Assembly: GCF_014197615.1 (NCBI RefSeq)
Contig: NZ_JACIFY010000019.1
Span: forward strand, 88,565-152,564
Direction of reading: 5' to 3'
Source: Rhizobium esperanzae
Lineage (GTDB): Bacteria; Pseudomonadota; Alphaproteobacteria; Rhizobiales; Rhizobiaceae
Length of the DNA: 64,000 nucleotides
The translations under genes and the position numbers were made by a program. The notes beneath the pieces were generated by a model that made no database searches, had not been told where the DNA came from, and saw only the letters and a list, made by a program, of their open reading frames with translations. Of this stretch, positions 44,044 through 52,500 are shown one piece after another. Position 1 is the first letter of the stretch. Each line of letters starts with the position of its first letter.

Positions 44044-44355
44044 ATGAATGGGATGGCACGATCCAATCGCCGGGAAGCTGGACGCAGGCGCCTGGCCATG
44101 CGTCTGCCGCAGATGCGGACGCTGATCATGGAAGCGCGCGACCCGTGGCAGCTCGAGCTCTTCGAGGCCTACCAGATGGCAGTCGAAGCGCGCGACGCCA
44201 TTCGAAGGCGGCGGCCCAATTCGTATATGGTGCGGGAATATGACGAGACCTGTTGCGAAATCGAGCAGCACGTCATCCGGGCGATGGGCGAACTTTCCGT
44301 CGGAGCTGCGCCGCTTCAGCGCAAATCCAGCGAGCCGTCAGACCTCGGCGGATAG
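44044..44355 (+). CDS. Hypothetical 103-aa protein
   Basis: Basic N-terminus (SNRREAGRRRLAMRLPQ) and a helical remainder (EARDPWQLELFEAYQMAVEARDA, EYDETCCEIEQHVI). There is no signal peptide or known domain. GGAGA is 4 bases before ATG 44044; an in-frame GTG-led extension from 43882 looks unrelated. The 3' end overlaps the CHASE2-GGDEF-EAL gene by 18 bases tail to tail. Function unknown. Confidence 0.5.
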   Translation: MNGMARSNRREAGRRRLAMRLPQMRTLIMEARDPWQLELFEAYQMAVEARDAIRRRRPNSYMVREYDETCCEIEQHVIRAMGELSVGAAPLQRKSSEPSDLGG

Positions 44356-47115
44356 ACGTTTTTCAACATTCCAACTGGAAAGCATGCGAGGAGCCTCTTG
44401 CGGCCTCCCGAAGAGATAGCCTTGCCCCGTCTCGCATCCGAGCCGATGCAGCGCTTCGGCTTCCAGTTCGGTCTCGACACCTTCGGCGACCACCTGCAGA
44501 TTCAAGCCGTGCGCAAGTGAAATGATCGCCCGCACGATTTCCAACACCGCCGGATTTCCGTACATTCGCCGGACGAAGGACTGGTCGATCTTGAGCTTGT
44601 CGAGAGGAAGATCGACAAGGTAGTTCATCGACGAGTAGCCGGTGCCGAAGTCGTCCAAGGCAATGACGATTCCCGTTTGGCGAAGCGCACGCATCTTTGC
44701 GATCACGTCGCCGCCCTGGTCGAGGAAGGCGGATTCCGTCAATTCGAGGCACAGCCTGGAGGAAGGAAGCCCGCTGCTGGACAAGGCCTCCCTCACATCG
44801 GCCTCGATGTCGGACTGCTCGAATTGAAGTGCCGAGACGTTGACGGCGACACCGAATTCACCAGGCCAGGCAGCAGCTTCGGTGCAAGCCTCGAACAGCG
44901 TCCAGCGGCCGATATCACAGATCAGACCAGAGGATTCGGCGATCGGGATGAACTCGGCCGGAGATATCAGGCCGAATTCGGGATGGTTCCATCGGATCAA
45001 GGCTTCCGCGCCGACAAGGCGCCCGCTGGTAAAATCGACCTGCGGCTGGAACAGCAGGAAGAACTGCCGGTTTTGAAGAGCGGCGCGCATGTCCCGCTCC
45101 AGCCGGCGCGACCGCGCCTGGCGAACGGCGGTAGACGGATCGAAGGAGCACCATCGCCGGCCTTGCCCGGCCTTCGCTGCATCGAGCGCCGATTCAGCGG
45201 CATTCAAGATCGCGCCGGGTGCGGCATCACTTGAGCGGGCTATTCCGAGGTGGACCGAGATCGGCACGGCGGCACCGCCGAGGTGAACAGGCTCTTCGAA
45301 CAGGGCCAGAAGACCATCGGCGAAATCTTCGATCGGCATTGCATCCGTCGCGGCAATGGCGATGCCAAAATGGTCGCCGTCCAGTTTTGCCAGCAGATCA
45401 CCGGCGAATGCATTGCCCAGCCTCGCCGCCACGGCTTGCAGCAGTTCGTCGCCGACGTCGCGCCCCAGCGTGGCGCAAAGCGATGAGAAACGCTCGATAT
45501 CCAGCACCGAGACGAAGGCCCCGCCCTGGAGGGCTGCCAGTCGGGACGCGAATTCCCGGCGATTGAGCAGCCCGGTGAGTTCGTCCAGTTCGGACAGCTT
45601 CTTGAGCCGCTCTTCGTAATCATAACGTGCGGTAATGTCTCGTATGATCAGGCAACCCGCAAACCGCGACCGCGCCACGGCCGGGCGCGCATCCGGCTGT
45701 TCGATCGGCGAAATCGTGACGGACGCTTCGTAATGGGTAGCCTGCGAAGCTCCGGTGCCGGCGAAGTCGACGAGAGCGGTGTGCACCTTGCCCGGTTCGG
45801 CATCGTGCTCAGAAACCAGCCTGCGCACGGTGTCGATGATGGCGGCATCGGTGCTGCCGAGAAGCGAGGCGCCGATCCCGGCTCGCAATACGGTCTTTGC
45901 GGATTCGCTCGCCTCGACGATCCTCAAATTGCTATCGAATGCAACGACACCGTCCGAACTGTCGGCGATGATCCGTCTCATCAGGCGCCGGGTGTTTCGG
46001 GCCTCGGTATTGGCGATGGCGACAAGCATTCGGCCGAGGTCGACGCGTTCGTTGAACGCGAGCATCCATGCGAAGAGCAGCGTCAACCACGGCCCGGCCG
46101 TTCCGACAAGGATTCCGTCCCGCGACTGCAGCAGAAATGCGCCTATCTCGCCGATGAGAACGATGAGCAGTCCGACTGCCATGATCGTGATCATGCCGGC
46201 CGAACGGCTGCAGATCACGCCGACGATCAGCAAGATCGCAAACACGAGCTCCAGCGGAGCCTGATCGACCATTCTGAGGAAGCGGTTCTGCAGCAGCGTC
46301 TCTGCCGCAAGCACGTGAATGAGCGGGCCTGAAATAGCGCCGTAGACGGGAACGGCGAAAATATCCTTGAGCTCGGCCGCAGACGCTCCGACCACGACCG
46401 AACGGTCTCTGATCGCCTCGGCCGGCACAGCCCCATTCAGCACGTCTGATAACGAGAATGTCGGGACGGTATCGGGCCTTATCGAGAAATCGATCGGCAA
46501 GGAACCGGAACTGCTGCCGATCCCGCCGAGGGCCGATGCGGCGGACTGGGTGGGGCTTCCGTCGAGCTGGCTTCCCAGATCGAAACGGCGGACGATCCCG
46601 TCCGCATCCATCGCGACATTGGCGAATGCGGGCCATGCATTCTGAAGGAACTGCGGGATCGGCCTCGTCACCGCCGTCTCGGAGGACGCCGCCTTCTCCT
46701 GCTGCCGGAACACCGGCAAAAGGACCCCTCCTCCGGATCTGGCAAGCGCCGCGGCAAGACGCTCGTCCTCCTCAGTGCTGGAGAACGCGCTGAAATCGAC
46801 GTCGAGAAAGACGTCCTTGACACCGGAGGCGACCAGCTTGTCGAGCAATGTCGCGTAGATGCTCCGTGGCCAGGGCCAGGTTCCAACGGCGTCGAGGGAA
46901 TGTTTGTCGATCGCAACGAAGACGATATTGCCGGTGGCGGTGCGAGGCGCCCATTGGAAGCGCTTGGCGAAAAGGCTGTTGTCGATTGCCTGCAGGAGGC
47001 CGAGGCTGGAGCCGAATATCGGCAGCGCCAGCATCACGGCGATCAGCAAAAACCGAACCGTGATCGTGCTGATGCCGTTGGAGAGATAATCTCCAGCCGC
47101 CTTGCTATCTCTCAC
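44338..47115 (-). CDS. CHASE2-GGDEF-EAL cyclic di-GMP phosphodiesterase
   Basis: 925-residue inner-membrane signalling enzyme. An N-terminal membrane segment leads into a periplasmic CHASE2 domain (about 50-275, FVAIDKHSLDAVGTWPWPRS), then three membrane segments (about 280-360), a PAS-like region (about 375-495), GGDEF (about 510-665) and EAL (about 680-915). The GGDEF active site reads DGDHF and is probably inactive. The EAL site is intact: GAEALIRW, ELTES, LDDFGTGYSS, KIDQSFV. So net cyclic di-GMP breakdown to pGpG is expected. It starts at GTG 47115, overlapping the FecR-domain gene, which probably supplies the sensor input. Confidence 0.92.
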   Translation of the reverse strand: MRDSKAAGDYLSNGISTITVRFLLIAVMLALPIFGSSLGLLQAIDNSLFAKRFQWAPRTATGNIVFVAIDKHSLDAVGTWPWPRSIYATLLDKLVASGVKDVFLDVDFSAFSSTEEDERLAAALARSGGGVLLPVFRQQEKAASSETAVTRPIPQFLQNAWPAFANVAMDADGIVRRFDLGSQLDGSPTQSAASALGGIGSSSGSLPIDFSIRPDTVPTFSLSDVLNGAVPAEAIRDRSVVVGASAAELKDIFAVPVYGAISGPLIHVLAAETLLQNRFLRMVDQAPLELVFAILLIVGVICSRSAGMITIMAVGLLIVLIGEIGAFLLQSRDGILVGTAGPWLTLLFAWMLAFNERVDLGRMLVAIANTEARNTRRLMRRIIADSSDGVVAFDSNLRIVEASESAKTVLRAGIGASLLGSTDAAIIDTVRRLVSEHDAEPGKVHTALVDFAGTGASQATHYEASVTISPIEQPDARPAVARSRFAGCLIIRDITARYDYEERLKKLSELDELTGLLNRREFASRLAALQGGAFVSVLDIERFSSLCATLGRDVGDELLQAVAARLGNAFAGDLLAKLDGDHFGIAIAATDAMPIEDFADGLLALFEEPVHLGGAAVPISVHLGIARSSDAAPGAILNAAESALDAAKAGQGRRWCSFDPSTAVRQARSRRLERDMRAALQNRQFFLLFQPQVDFTSGRLVGAEALIRWNHPEFGLISPAEFIPIAESSGLICDIGRWTLFEACTEAAAWPGEFGVAVNVSALQFEQSDIEADVREALSSSGLPSSRLCLELTESAFLDQGGDVIAKMRALRQTGIVIALDDFGTGYSSMNYLVDLPLDKLKIDQSFVRRMYGNPAVLEIVRAIISLAHGLNLQVVAEGVETELEAEALHRLGCETGQGYLFGRPQEAPRMLSSWNVEKRLSAEV

Positions 47116-48143
47116 TTATCCTTGCCCTTGCCGTGATCGCCGGAATTGCCGTTACCGTTGCCACCGCCGTTGTTGTCGCCCTTGCCGCTGTTTCCGCTTC
47201 CATTGCCGCCGCCGTTGCCATTCCCGTTGTTACCGCTGTCATTGGAATGACCGTTGCCGTTGCCGTTCCCATTGTTACCGCTGTCATCGGAATGACCGTT
47301 GCCATTGCCGTTTCCGCCGCTGTTGCCGTTGCCACCGGAATTGCCGTTTCCGCCACTGTTGCCACCGGAATTGCCGTTGCCATTGCCGTTATTGCCGTTG
47401 CCGGAATTGCCGTTGCTCCTGGTGTTTGCGCTGTCATCATCATCGCTGCTCGCGCTGGAACTGGTGCTCTTGCTTGTCGCCGCAGAGGTGTTCTTGGTCT
47501 CCGCCGCTTCGGTAGCGCCGGCGAGTGTCGTGGTGCCGACAGCAGGGATCGGGGCGACCGACGGCGCAACGGAGGTGATCTCGGGCTTGGACAGCCGGCC
47601 TGCCACCGTCATGCCGGCCTTCTTGTCGACAGCAGCGCTCTGACCCGGCGCCACGTTCGAGCGCTGGCCGCTGGCGAAGGAGGTGACCTCGACCAGGCCG
47701 CGATCCACCGAGACGGATGCTTTCGCCCTGCCGACCGTCACGTGAAAGATCGTTCCTTTGACGACGGCCGCGAGATAGGGCGTCTGGACAGCCGTATGAG
47801 GCTGGCTTCGCTTCTCGATTTCAAGGTCCAGCGAGCCGACCTGCTGGTAGATCTGCGTCTTCATGGCAGCGGATTCGTTGGTGGCGATGGCGGCAAGCGT
47901 ATTTGGCTGGAAGGTGATGCTCTCCACCCCTCTGGCAAGCTGGACGCGCCCGCGCGGGCCGGTCGAGACCCATGCCCGGTTGGGGACCACCTCGCCGGCG
48001 CGCAGATCCACCCAGTTCGTCCTGTCGACGGTATACTTGACTTGATCCGTCGCTTTGACGACCCGCCAGTCGTCGGCAGTCGCATAGGCGGCTGTCGGCA
48101 GCAGGATCAGTGCTGCGATCAGAATTCTAAATATTGTCGACAT
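47112..48143 (-). CDS. FecR-domain exported protein with Asn/Gly-rich tail
   Basis: 343 residues. A signal peptide (MSTIFRILIAALILLPTAA, cleavage near AYATA) is followed by a FecR domain (about 30-160, including GPRGRVQLARGVESITFQPN and TPYLAAVVKGTIFHVTV), a linker, and about 110 residues of low-complexity Asn-Gly-Ser repeats ending HGKGKDK. The tail would be unfolded in the periplasm. Its stop overlaps the start of the CHASE2 gene (GTGA), so the two are one unit; FecR/CHASE2 pairs are known in proteobacteria as candidate sensors. ATG 48143 was chosen as the signal-peptide start. Confidence 0.85.
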   Translation of the reverse strand: MSTIFRILIAALILLPTAAYATADDWRVVKATDQVKYTVDRTNWVDLRAGEVVPNRAWVSTGPRGRVQLARGVESITFQPNTLAAIATNESAAMKTQIYQQVGSLDLEIEKRSQPHTAVQTPYLAAVVKGTIFHVTVGRAKASVSVDRGLVEVTSFASGQRSNVAPGQSAAVDKKAGMTVAGRLSKPEITSVAPSVAPIPAVGTTTLAGATEAAETKNTSAATSKSTSSSASSDDDDSANTRSNGNSGNGNNGNGNGNSGGNSGGNGNSGGNGNSGGNGNGNGHSDDSGNNGNGNGNGHSNDSGNNGNGNGGGNGSGNSGKGDNNGGGNGNGNSGDHGKGKDK

Positions 48144-48261
48144 GAATGCTATTCCCTCGGCCTTGGCACGAGTGAAGCACATTCACCTTAAGAATGATTA
48201 TAAAATAGTATGATGATTGTAGGAATTGCGCGATTGGCGCATCGGCTTTCGCCGAAGGCGA

Positions 48262-49104
48262 TTACGCAGCGCGACCGGCAACCACCAGCGCGCTCATCCT
48301 GCCGCTGGGAGAAGCTCCGTGCCGCGCTTCCACGCGCTCGGCCACCGCCTCGACAATCTCGGACATGCGCTCCGGCGCCCGCCACTCAATCTCTCCCCGG
48401 AGCAGCGTACCCCGGCAAAAGGCGGCTGCAACACTGTGTGCGCTGGCAGCAACCGATGTCAACTCGAGCCGATCGCAGGTCACCGCCTGAAATCCCGCCG
48501 AAGCCATCTGCGCCTTGATCGGACCGGGATCGAAGTAGGAATATGGCAAGCGCCTTAGAAAATCCGGAGGATCCGACGGGAAGAGGCTGGCCAGACATTC
48601 GTCCACACATCGTGCGAAATCGTTGACCAGGATTGAATCCCAGGTCGAGAACAGAAAACGGCCTTTGCTGCGCAGCACTCTTTCAGCCTCTGCATAGGCC
48701 CTCACCTTGTCGGGAAAGAACATTGCGCCGAACTGGCAGATGACGAGATCGAACATTTCGGGCGCAAACGGCAGATTTTGTGCATCGGCGTGCATCCAGT
48801 GAGTCCGCGACAGCGTCACCGATGGCGCGCCGACGTCGATCATCGCCTGGCTGAGGTCGGTGGCAACGATCTCCGTCGGCGGATCGAGCGTCGCGCGCAG
48901 AGCACGCGTCAAGGCGCCCGTCCCGGCAGCAACCTCGAGAACGCTGTCGGGTTTCGATCGGTCGGCGAGGATCGCCATCTCCGCCGCATAGGGCTCGAAA
49001 AGGATCGGCACGAGAAGGGCCTGGTAAAGGTCGGCGACACCTTCATCAAAGGATGGACCGGTGAAGGCGGCGTTGGCATTATCCTTGATCTCGGCAGAAA
49101 TCGT
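48262..49104 (-). CDS. SAM-dependent methyltransferase (class I)
   Basis: About 280-residue cytosolic methyltransferase of the UbiE/type 11 kind: motif I VLEVAAGTGALTRAL (about residues 55-69), motif II IVATDLSQAMID and the post-I sequence MFDLVICQFGAMFF. Substrate is not evident. The start is probably GTG 49104 (VTISAEIKDNA, with GGAG upstream); the longer GTG at 49134 is possible. No linked biosynthetic gene. It lies between the FecR gene and the small EcfG-driven membrane gene on the other strand. Confidence 0.8.
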   Translation of the reverse strand, partial: TISAEIKDNANAAFTGPSFDEGVADLYQALLVPILFEPYAAEMAILADRSKPDSVLEVAAGTGALTRALRATLDPPTEIVATDLSQAMIDVGAPSVTLSRTHWMHADAQNLPFAPEMFDLVICQFGAMFFPDKVRAYAEAERVLRSKGRFLFSTWDSILVNDFARCVDECLASLFPSDPPDFLRRLPYSYFDPGPIKAQMASAGFQAVTCDRLELTSVAASAHSVAAAFCRGTLLRGEIEWRAPERMSEIVEAVAERVEARHGASPSGRMSALVVAGRAA

Positions 49105-49220
49105 CACTGGCAAATCTCCAAAGCTCCGAACCACTCACCCCTCAAATATGACGGAAACCGCCGACGTCTACGGCGTCGGACCTAGGTCCCAGGCTCTCCT
49201 CGGACCGAAGTCCCGAGGGT

Positions 49221-49245
49221 GGAACGCGCACCGGGCCGTGCCGTT
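49221..49245 (+). promoter_or_regulatory. EcfG-type general-stress promoter
   Basis: GGAAC-N16-CGTT matches the consensus exactly. The transcript start would fall about 20 bases before the ribosome-binding site of the 58-aa gene at 49271. The match is position-perfect, so this is the strongest of the stress promoters in the window. Confidence 0.8.
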
Positions 49246-49270
49246 TCAGGGGAACGAAGGAGATCCTGAC

Positions 49271-49447
49271 ATGACCCAGAGCAACAGATCACGAGTGAAT
49301 GGCGCCTGCAACGTGTGCGTCATCGCCCTTGTCGTCGTTCTTGCCGCCCTTCTCTACGTCTTCGGCGCAGCCATGTCGGGCGATACGCTGCAGTTGACCA
49401 AAAGCATAAGAGGCGCGGAAATCTTCGATACCCGGGATCTGCCCTGA
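49271..49447 (+). CDS. Small single-span membrane protein (58 aa), stress-regulated
   Basis: 58 residues from ATG 49271 with GAAGGAGA before it. A basic start (MTQSNRSRVNG) leads into one hydrophobic helix (about 14-36, VCVIALVVVLAALLYVFGAA) and a polar tail ending RDLP, so it sits in the inner membrane with its C-terminus outside or in the periplasm. The perfect EcfG promoter 26 bases upstream puts it in the general-stress regulon. No family is recognised; function unknown. It precedes the two-component genes by 63 bases and could be cotranscribed with them. Confidence 0.75.
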   Translation: MTQSNRSRVNGACNVCVIALVVVLAALLYVFGAAMSGDTLQLTKSIRGAEIFDTRDLP

Positions 49448-49510
49448 TGCTGTCTGGAAAAATTTCGAGGAAGCGATAGGTTAGTCGGCAAGACTCTGAC
49501 CGGTATCAAA

Positions 49511-50899
49511 ATGAATTGGCTTCGCCGCTGGAATGCCCGCTCACTCGCCTCCCAATTCTTCATCGCGGGCGGGCTCATATCGATCGCCGCCATGTTCCTG
49601 GTCGGCATTCTCGTGACCCACCTCATAGAGGAAGCGGTCATCCACAATTCCGGCGCTGCGACGGCGCTCTATGTGGACAGCGTCGTCGCGCCGCTGCTTC
49701 CCGACATGCAGAAGGCGTCATTGCTGGACGAAGGCAGCGCTCAGGCTCTGGACGAGACGCTGGGTCAGGGGGCGCTCGGCAGGCGCCTTGTTTCGTTCAA
49801 GCTGTGGCGAAGCGACGGCACCATCCTCTATTCGAACGAGAAGGAGCTGGTAGGCAGGACGTTTCCGGTCAACGACAAGCTTGAGAAAGCCTTCGCAGGG
49901 TCCCTCGTCGCCCGCTACGAAATCGCCGACGATCCTGAAAGCGACAAGGAGCGGGCGCTCGGCAAGCCGCTGATGGAAATATACAATCCGGTGCTCCAGC
50001 CATGGTCCGGACAGGCGGTCGCCGTCATCGAATTCTACGAAACGGCGGAAGGACTGAGCGACAGTCTGGCCCATGCCAGGCTCCGCAGCTGGGCCGCCGT
50101 CGCCGCTCTGACGGCAATCTTTTTCCTCGTTCTCTCCGTCCTGGTGTTCCGGGTTAGCCGCACGATAGAAGCGCAACGCAGGGATCTCAAAGAACGGGTC
50201 GAGGATCTCTCTGCGCTGCTGGCGGAAAACCGCGGGCTGCAGCGGCGGCTGCAGCGCGCCTCGCAGCGCGCGGCGGCGCTGAACGAAACATATCTGCGCA
50301 GCATCGGCGCCGATCTGCACGATGGTCCGGCCCAGCACATTGCCTATGCCTCACTGCGGCTGGACAGCGATATGTTGATCAACGCCTCGACCCATCCCGA
50401 GGCGCGCGAAAAGGAGCTCGCCTGGATACGCTCGAGCCTTGCCGAGGCGATGACCGAGATCCGCAATATCTGCAGCGGGCTGGTGCTCCCGCAGATCGAG
50501 AAGTCCTCGATCACCGAGATCGTCACGCGGGTGGTCGAAGCGCATCAGCACAAGACCGAAACCCGTGTCGAGACGATCATCGACGATGATGGACCTGAAC
50601 TTGCTCCTGCCGTAAAGATCTGCATTTACCGCTTCGTTCAGGAAGCCTTGAACAACGCCTATCGTCACGGCGGCGGCGTTCAACAGGCGGTCAGAGCCGT
50701 CTCGCACAATGGTCACGTTCATGTCGAGGTCAGCGACCGCGGCGATGGCTTCGACCCGAGCGAGGTGAGGCCGACGAGCCTCGGCCTGGTGGGACTTCGC
50801 GAACGCGTCGACAGTCTGGGAGGCTCGTTCGACGTCAAGACAGGCGAAGGAGGGACGACGGTGACCATGACATTCGAGCCTATGGACGTGGGAGACTAG
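49511..50899 (+). CDS. NarL-type sensor histidine kinase
   Basis: 462-residue membrane kinase. It has a membrane segment at about 15-37, a periplasmic sensor region to about 195, a second span at about 197-219, a coiled coil (about 220-260, rich in Arg and Glu), and a HisKA_3 dimer domain with the phospho-acceptor His in GADLHDGPAQ (about 275). The HATPase domain has N box EALNNAYRHGGG, G1 DRGDGFD and G2 GLVGLRERV. It would phosphorylate the LuxR-type regulator that begins 2 bases after its stop. Signal unknown. Confidence 0.92.
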   Translation: MNWLRRWNARSLASQFFIAGGLISIAAMFLVGILVTHLIEEAVIHNSGAATALYVDSVVAPLLPDMQKASLLDEGSAQALDETLGQGALGRRLVSFKLWRSDGTILYSNEKELVGRTFPVNDKLEKAFAGSLVARYEIADDPESDKERALGKPLMEIYNPVLQPWSGQAVAVIEFYETAEGLSDSLAHARLRSWAAVAALTAIFFLVLSVLVFRVSRTIEAQRRDLKERVEDLSALLAENRGLQRRLQRASQRAAALNETYLRSIGADLHDGPAQHIAYASLRLDSDMLINASTHPEAREKELAWIRSSLAEAMTEIRNICSGLVLPQIEKSSITEIVTRVVEAHQHKTETRVETIIDDDGPELAPAVKICIYRFVQEALNNAYRHGGGVQQAVRAVSHNGHVHVEVSDRGDGFDPSEVRPTSLGLVGLRERVDSLGGSFDVKTGEGGTTVTMTFEPMDVGD

Positions 50900-50901
50900 A
50901 G

Positions 50902-51525
50902 ATGACATCCATCACCATCGGGGTCATTGACGACCACCCGCTTTTTCGCGAAGGCGTCACGCGCAGCCTGTCGGAAATCACTGGCTTTTCCGTCGTCGGC
51001 GAAGGCGCAAGCAGCGATGATGCGGCGATGATCGCTGCGACCAGCCGCCCCGACATCATGCTGCTCGATGTCTCGATGCCCGGCGGCGGACTGTCGGCGA
51101 TCGGTGAAGTGCTGATGCGCAGCCCGACGACAAAGGTGCTGATGTTGACGGTATCCGAGGAATTGGACACGCTGCTCGGGGCCTTGCAGCGGGGCGCGAT
51201 GGGCTATGTTCTCAAAGGTGTCGGCTCGCGCGGCCTCGCCGAAGCCATCCAGACGGTGTTGAGCGGATCACGCTATATCTCTCCGACAATGTCGACGAAA
51301 GTCATGGAGAGTTCGCTGAATGGCGGCGCGCCTGACAAAAACAGTCTGACGCCACGGGAGCGCGAGGTGATGGATCTCGTCTCGCAAGGTCTGTCGAACA
51401 AGCATATCGGCTTGCGTCTCAACCTGCAGGAAAAAACCGTGAAGCACCATATGACGCAGATTCTGAGCAAGCTCGGCGTCTCGAACAGGACGGAAGCGGC
51501 TCTCCAATGGCGCGAACGGCACTAA
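50902..51525 (+). CDS. LuxR/NarL-type response regulator
   Basis: 207-residue response regulator. The receiver domain (about 1-120) has DDHPLF, the phospho-acceptor Asp in MLLDVSMPG (about residue 53) and the Lys in VLKGVG. The LuxR-type HTH (about 145-207) carries LTPREREVMDLV and LQEKTVKHHMTQIL. It follows the kinase by two bases, hence cotranscribed and cognate. Its stop codon TAA is the first three bases of an intergenic palindromic element. Targets unknown; the neighbouring exported-protein genes are candidates. Confidence 0.93.
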   Translation: MTSITIGVIDDHPLFREGVTRSLSEITGFSVVGEGASSDDAAMIAATSRPDIMLLDVSMPGGGLSAIGEVLMRSPTTKVLMLTVSEELDTLLGALQRGAMGYVLKGVGSRGLAEAIQTVLSGSRYISPTMSTKVMESSLNGGAPDKNSLTPREREVMDLVSQGLSNKHIGLRLNLQEKTVKHHMTQILSKLGVSNRTEAALQWRERH

Positions 51526-51627
51526 AGCGCGTCGCGATCTTTCAGATTCGCTCGTCGCGCTTTAGGTCTTTGTTTTACGCATGTCGTTCGCGCAAAACCG
51601 CTGCACACTTTTGCGCGACATGCTTTA
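51523..51627. repeat. Rhizobial intergenic palindromic element (TAAAGCGCGTCG type), copy 2
   Basis: About 105 bp, beginning taaagcgcgtcgcgatct and ending gcgcgacatgctttaa. It shares its termini and the aaaaccgctgcacactt core with 12042-12138. It contains an internal inverted repeat, taaagcgcgtc / cgcgcttta. The first TAA is the stop codon of the response regulator. Confidence 0.8.
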
Positions 51628-51693
51628 AAACCGCTCACATGTCCCGGCGACAGGCATTTGGAATAGGATATCGTCGGCTGTATGGCTGATGTT

Positions 51694-52218
51694 TCAGCGA
51701 AGGTAGCGGCTTAGGCGGCGGGCATCGCTTGCCGTCGCCTGCCTGCTTATGATCGTACGGCCCTTCCCGTCCTTCATGACGTAGCGGCCACTTCGCAAGG
51801 TTTCGGTAATGCCGTTCGTGTGCCGGACGTCGATCGAGCCGTCGGAAGCTTCCGTCGCGCTTGCCACCGACCCTCCTGACGATCCCGTAGAAGAGGAAGA
51901 GGATCTGCTGCTGGAATTCCCATTTCCCGAGCTGCTACTGCCGCTGCCGCCACCGTTGCCATTGCCGCCACCATTGCCGCCGCCGTTTCCGTTGCCGCCG
52001 CCGCCGTTTCCGTTGCCGCCGCCGTTGCCGTTCCCTCCCCCATTGCCGTTACCGCTACCATTTCCATTGCCGTTATTGCCGTCTTTTGCCTGCGCGCATC
52101 CTGCCGCCAGAACAGGAAGGGGGCCGTCGAGGTTCAAGGTCAGCGGTGATGCGACAGCGAAGAGAGCAACGGCCGCGCCGCCGCCCAACCTCAGAAAATC
52201 GCGTTTCGAAAAACTCAT
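51694..52218 (-). CDS. Exported Asn/Gly/Ser-rich protein
   Basis: 174 residues. The N-terminus MSFSKRDFLRLGGGAAVALFA resembles a twin-arginine-like signal with Lys-Arg in place of Arg-Arg. It then has about 65 residues of Asn-Gly and Ser repeats (about 47-118) and a compact C-terminal segment (SIDVRHTNGITETLRSGRYVMKD). The low-complexity part resembles the tail of the FecR protein at 47112. An EcfG-like promoter lies just upstream. It may be an envelope or matrix protein made in stress; the C-terminal part looks folded. Function unknown. Confidence 0.7.
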   Translation of the reverse strand: MSFSKRDFLRLGGGAAVALFAVASPLTLNLDGPLPVLAAGCAQAKDGNNGNGNGSGNGNGGGNGNGGGNGNGGGGNGNGGGNGGGNGNGGGSGSSSSGNGNSSSRSSSSSTGSSGGSVASATEASDGSIDVRHTNGITETLRSGRYVMKDGKGRTIISRQATASDARRLSRYLR

Positions 52219-52264
52219 GCCATAACCTCGTTCACCCTTACTGCGCCGTTATCTCTGCAATATA

Positions 52265-52289
52265 GACGCCAGACAATTTTCGCTGTTCC
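52265..52289 (-). promoter_or_regulatory. EcfG-like promoter for the Asn/Gly-rich protein
   Basis: Minus strand GGAAC-N16-CGTC, one mismatch from GGAAC-N16-CGTT, with the start codon about 45 bases away. Third such promoter in the 43.9-52.3 kb segment. Confidence 0.55.
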
Positions 52290-52500
52290 GAAGGCAGAAT
52301 GCAACGGGACCTAGGTACTAGCTCAGGCAGGACTTTGGTCCGGTCTGCCGATTGCCGGGGCCAGCGCCAGCGCGGCGCGCCATTCGGAAGCTTCGCCTCT
52401 CCTCGTCGCGAGCCTGCCGCATAGAGCGATGACGCATTTTTCTGGAACTTCTTTCCTTGTCGCCGATTTGATTGTCCAAGAACAACGAGAGGAAACGGCA

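Noticed and set aside
47133..48191. A plus-strand frame rich in Ala/Val opposite the FecR gene.
   Set aside because: It is the complement of the Asn/Gly repeat tail; the minus strand has signal peptide, FecR domain and coupled downstream gene.
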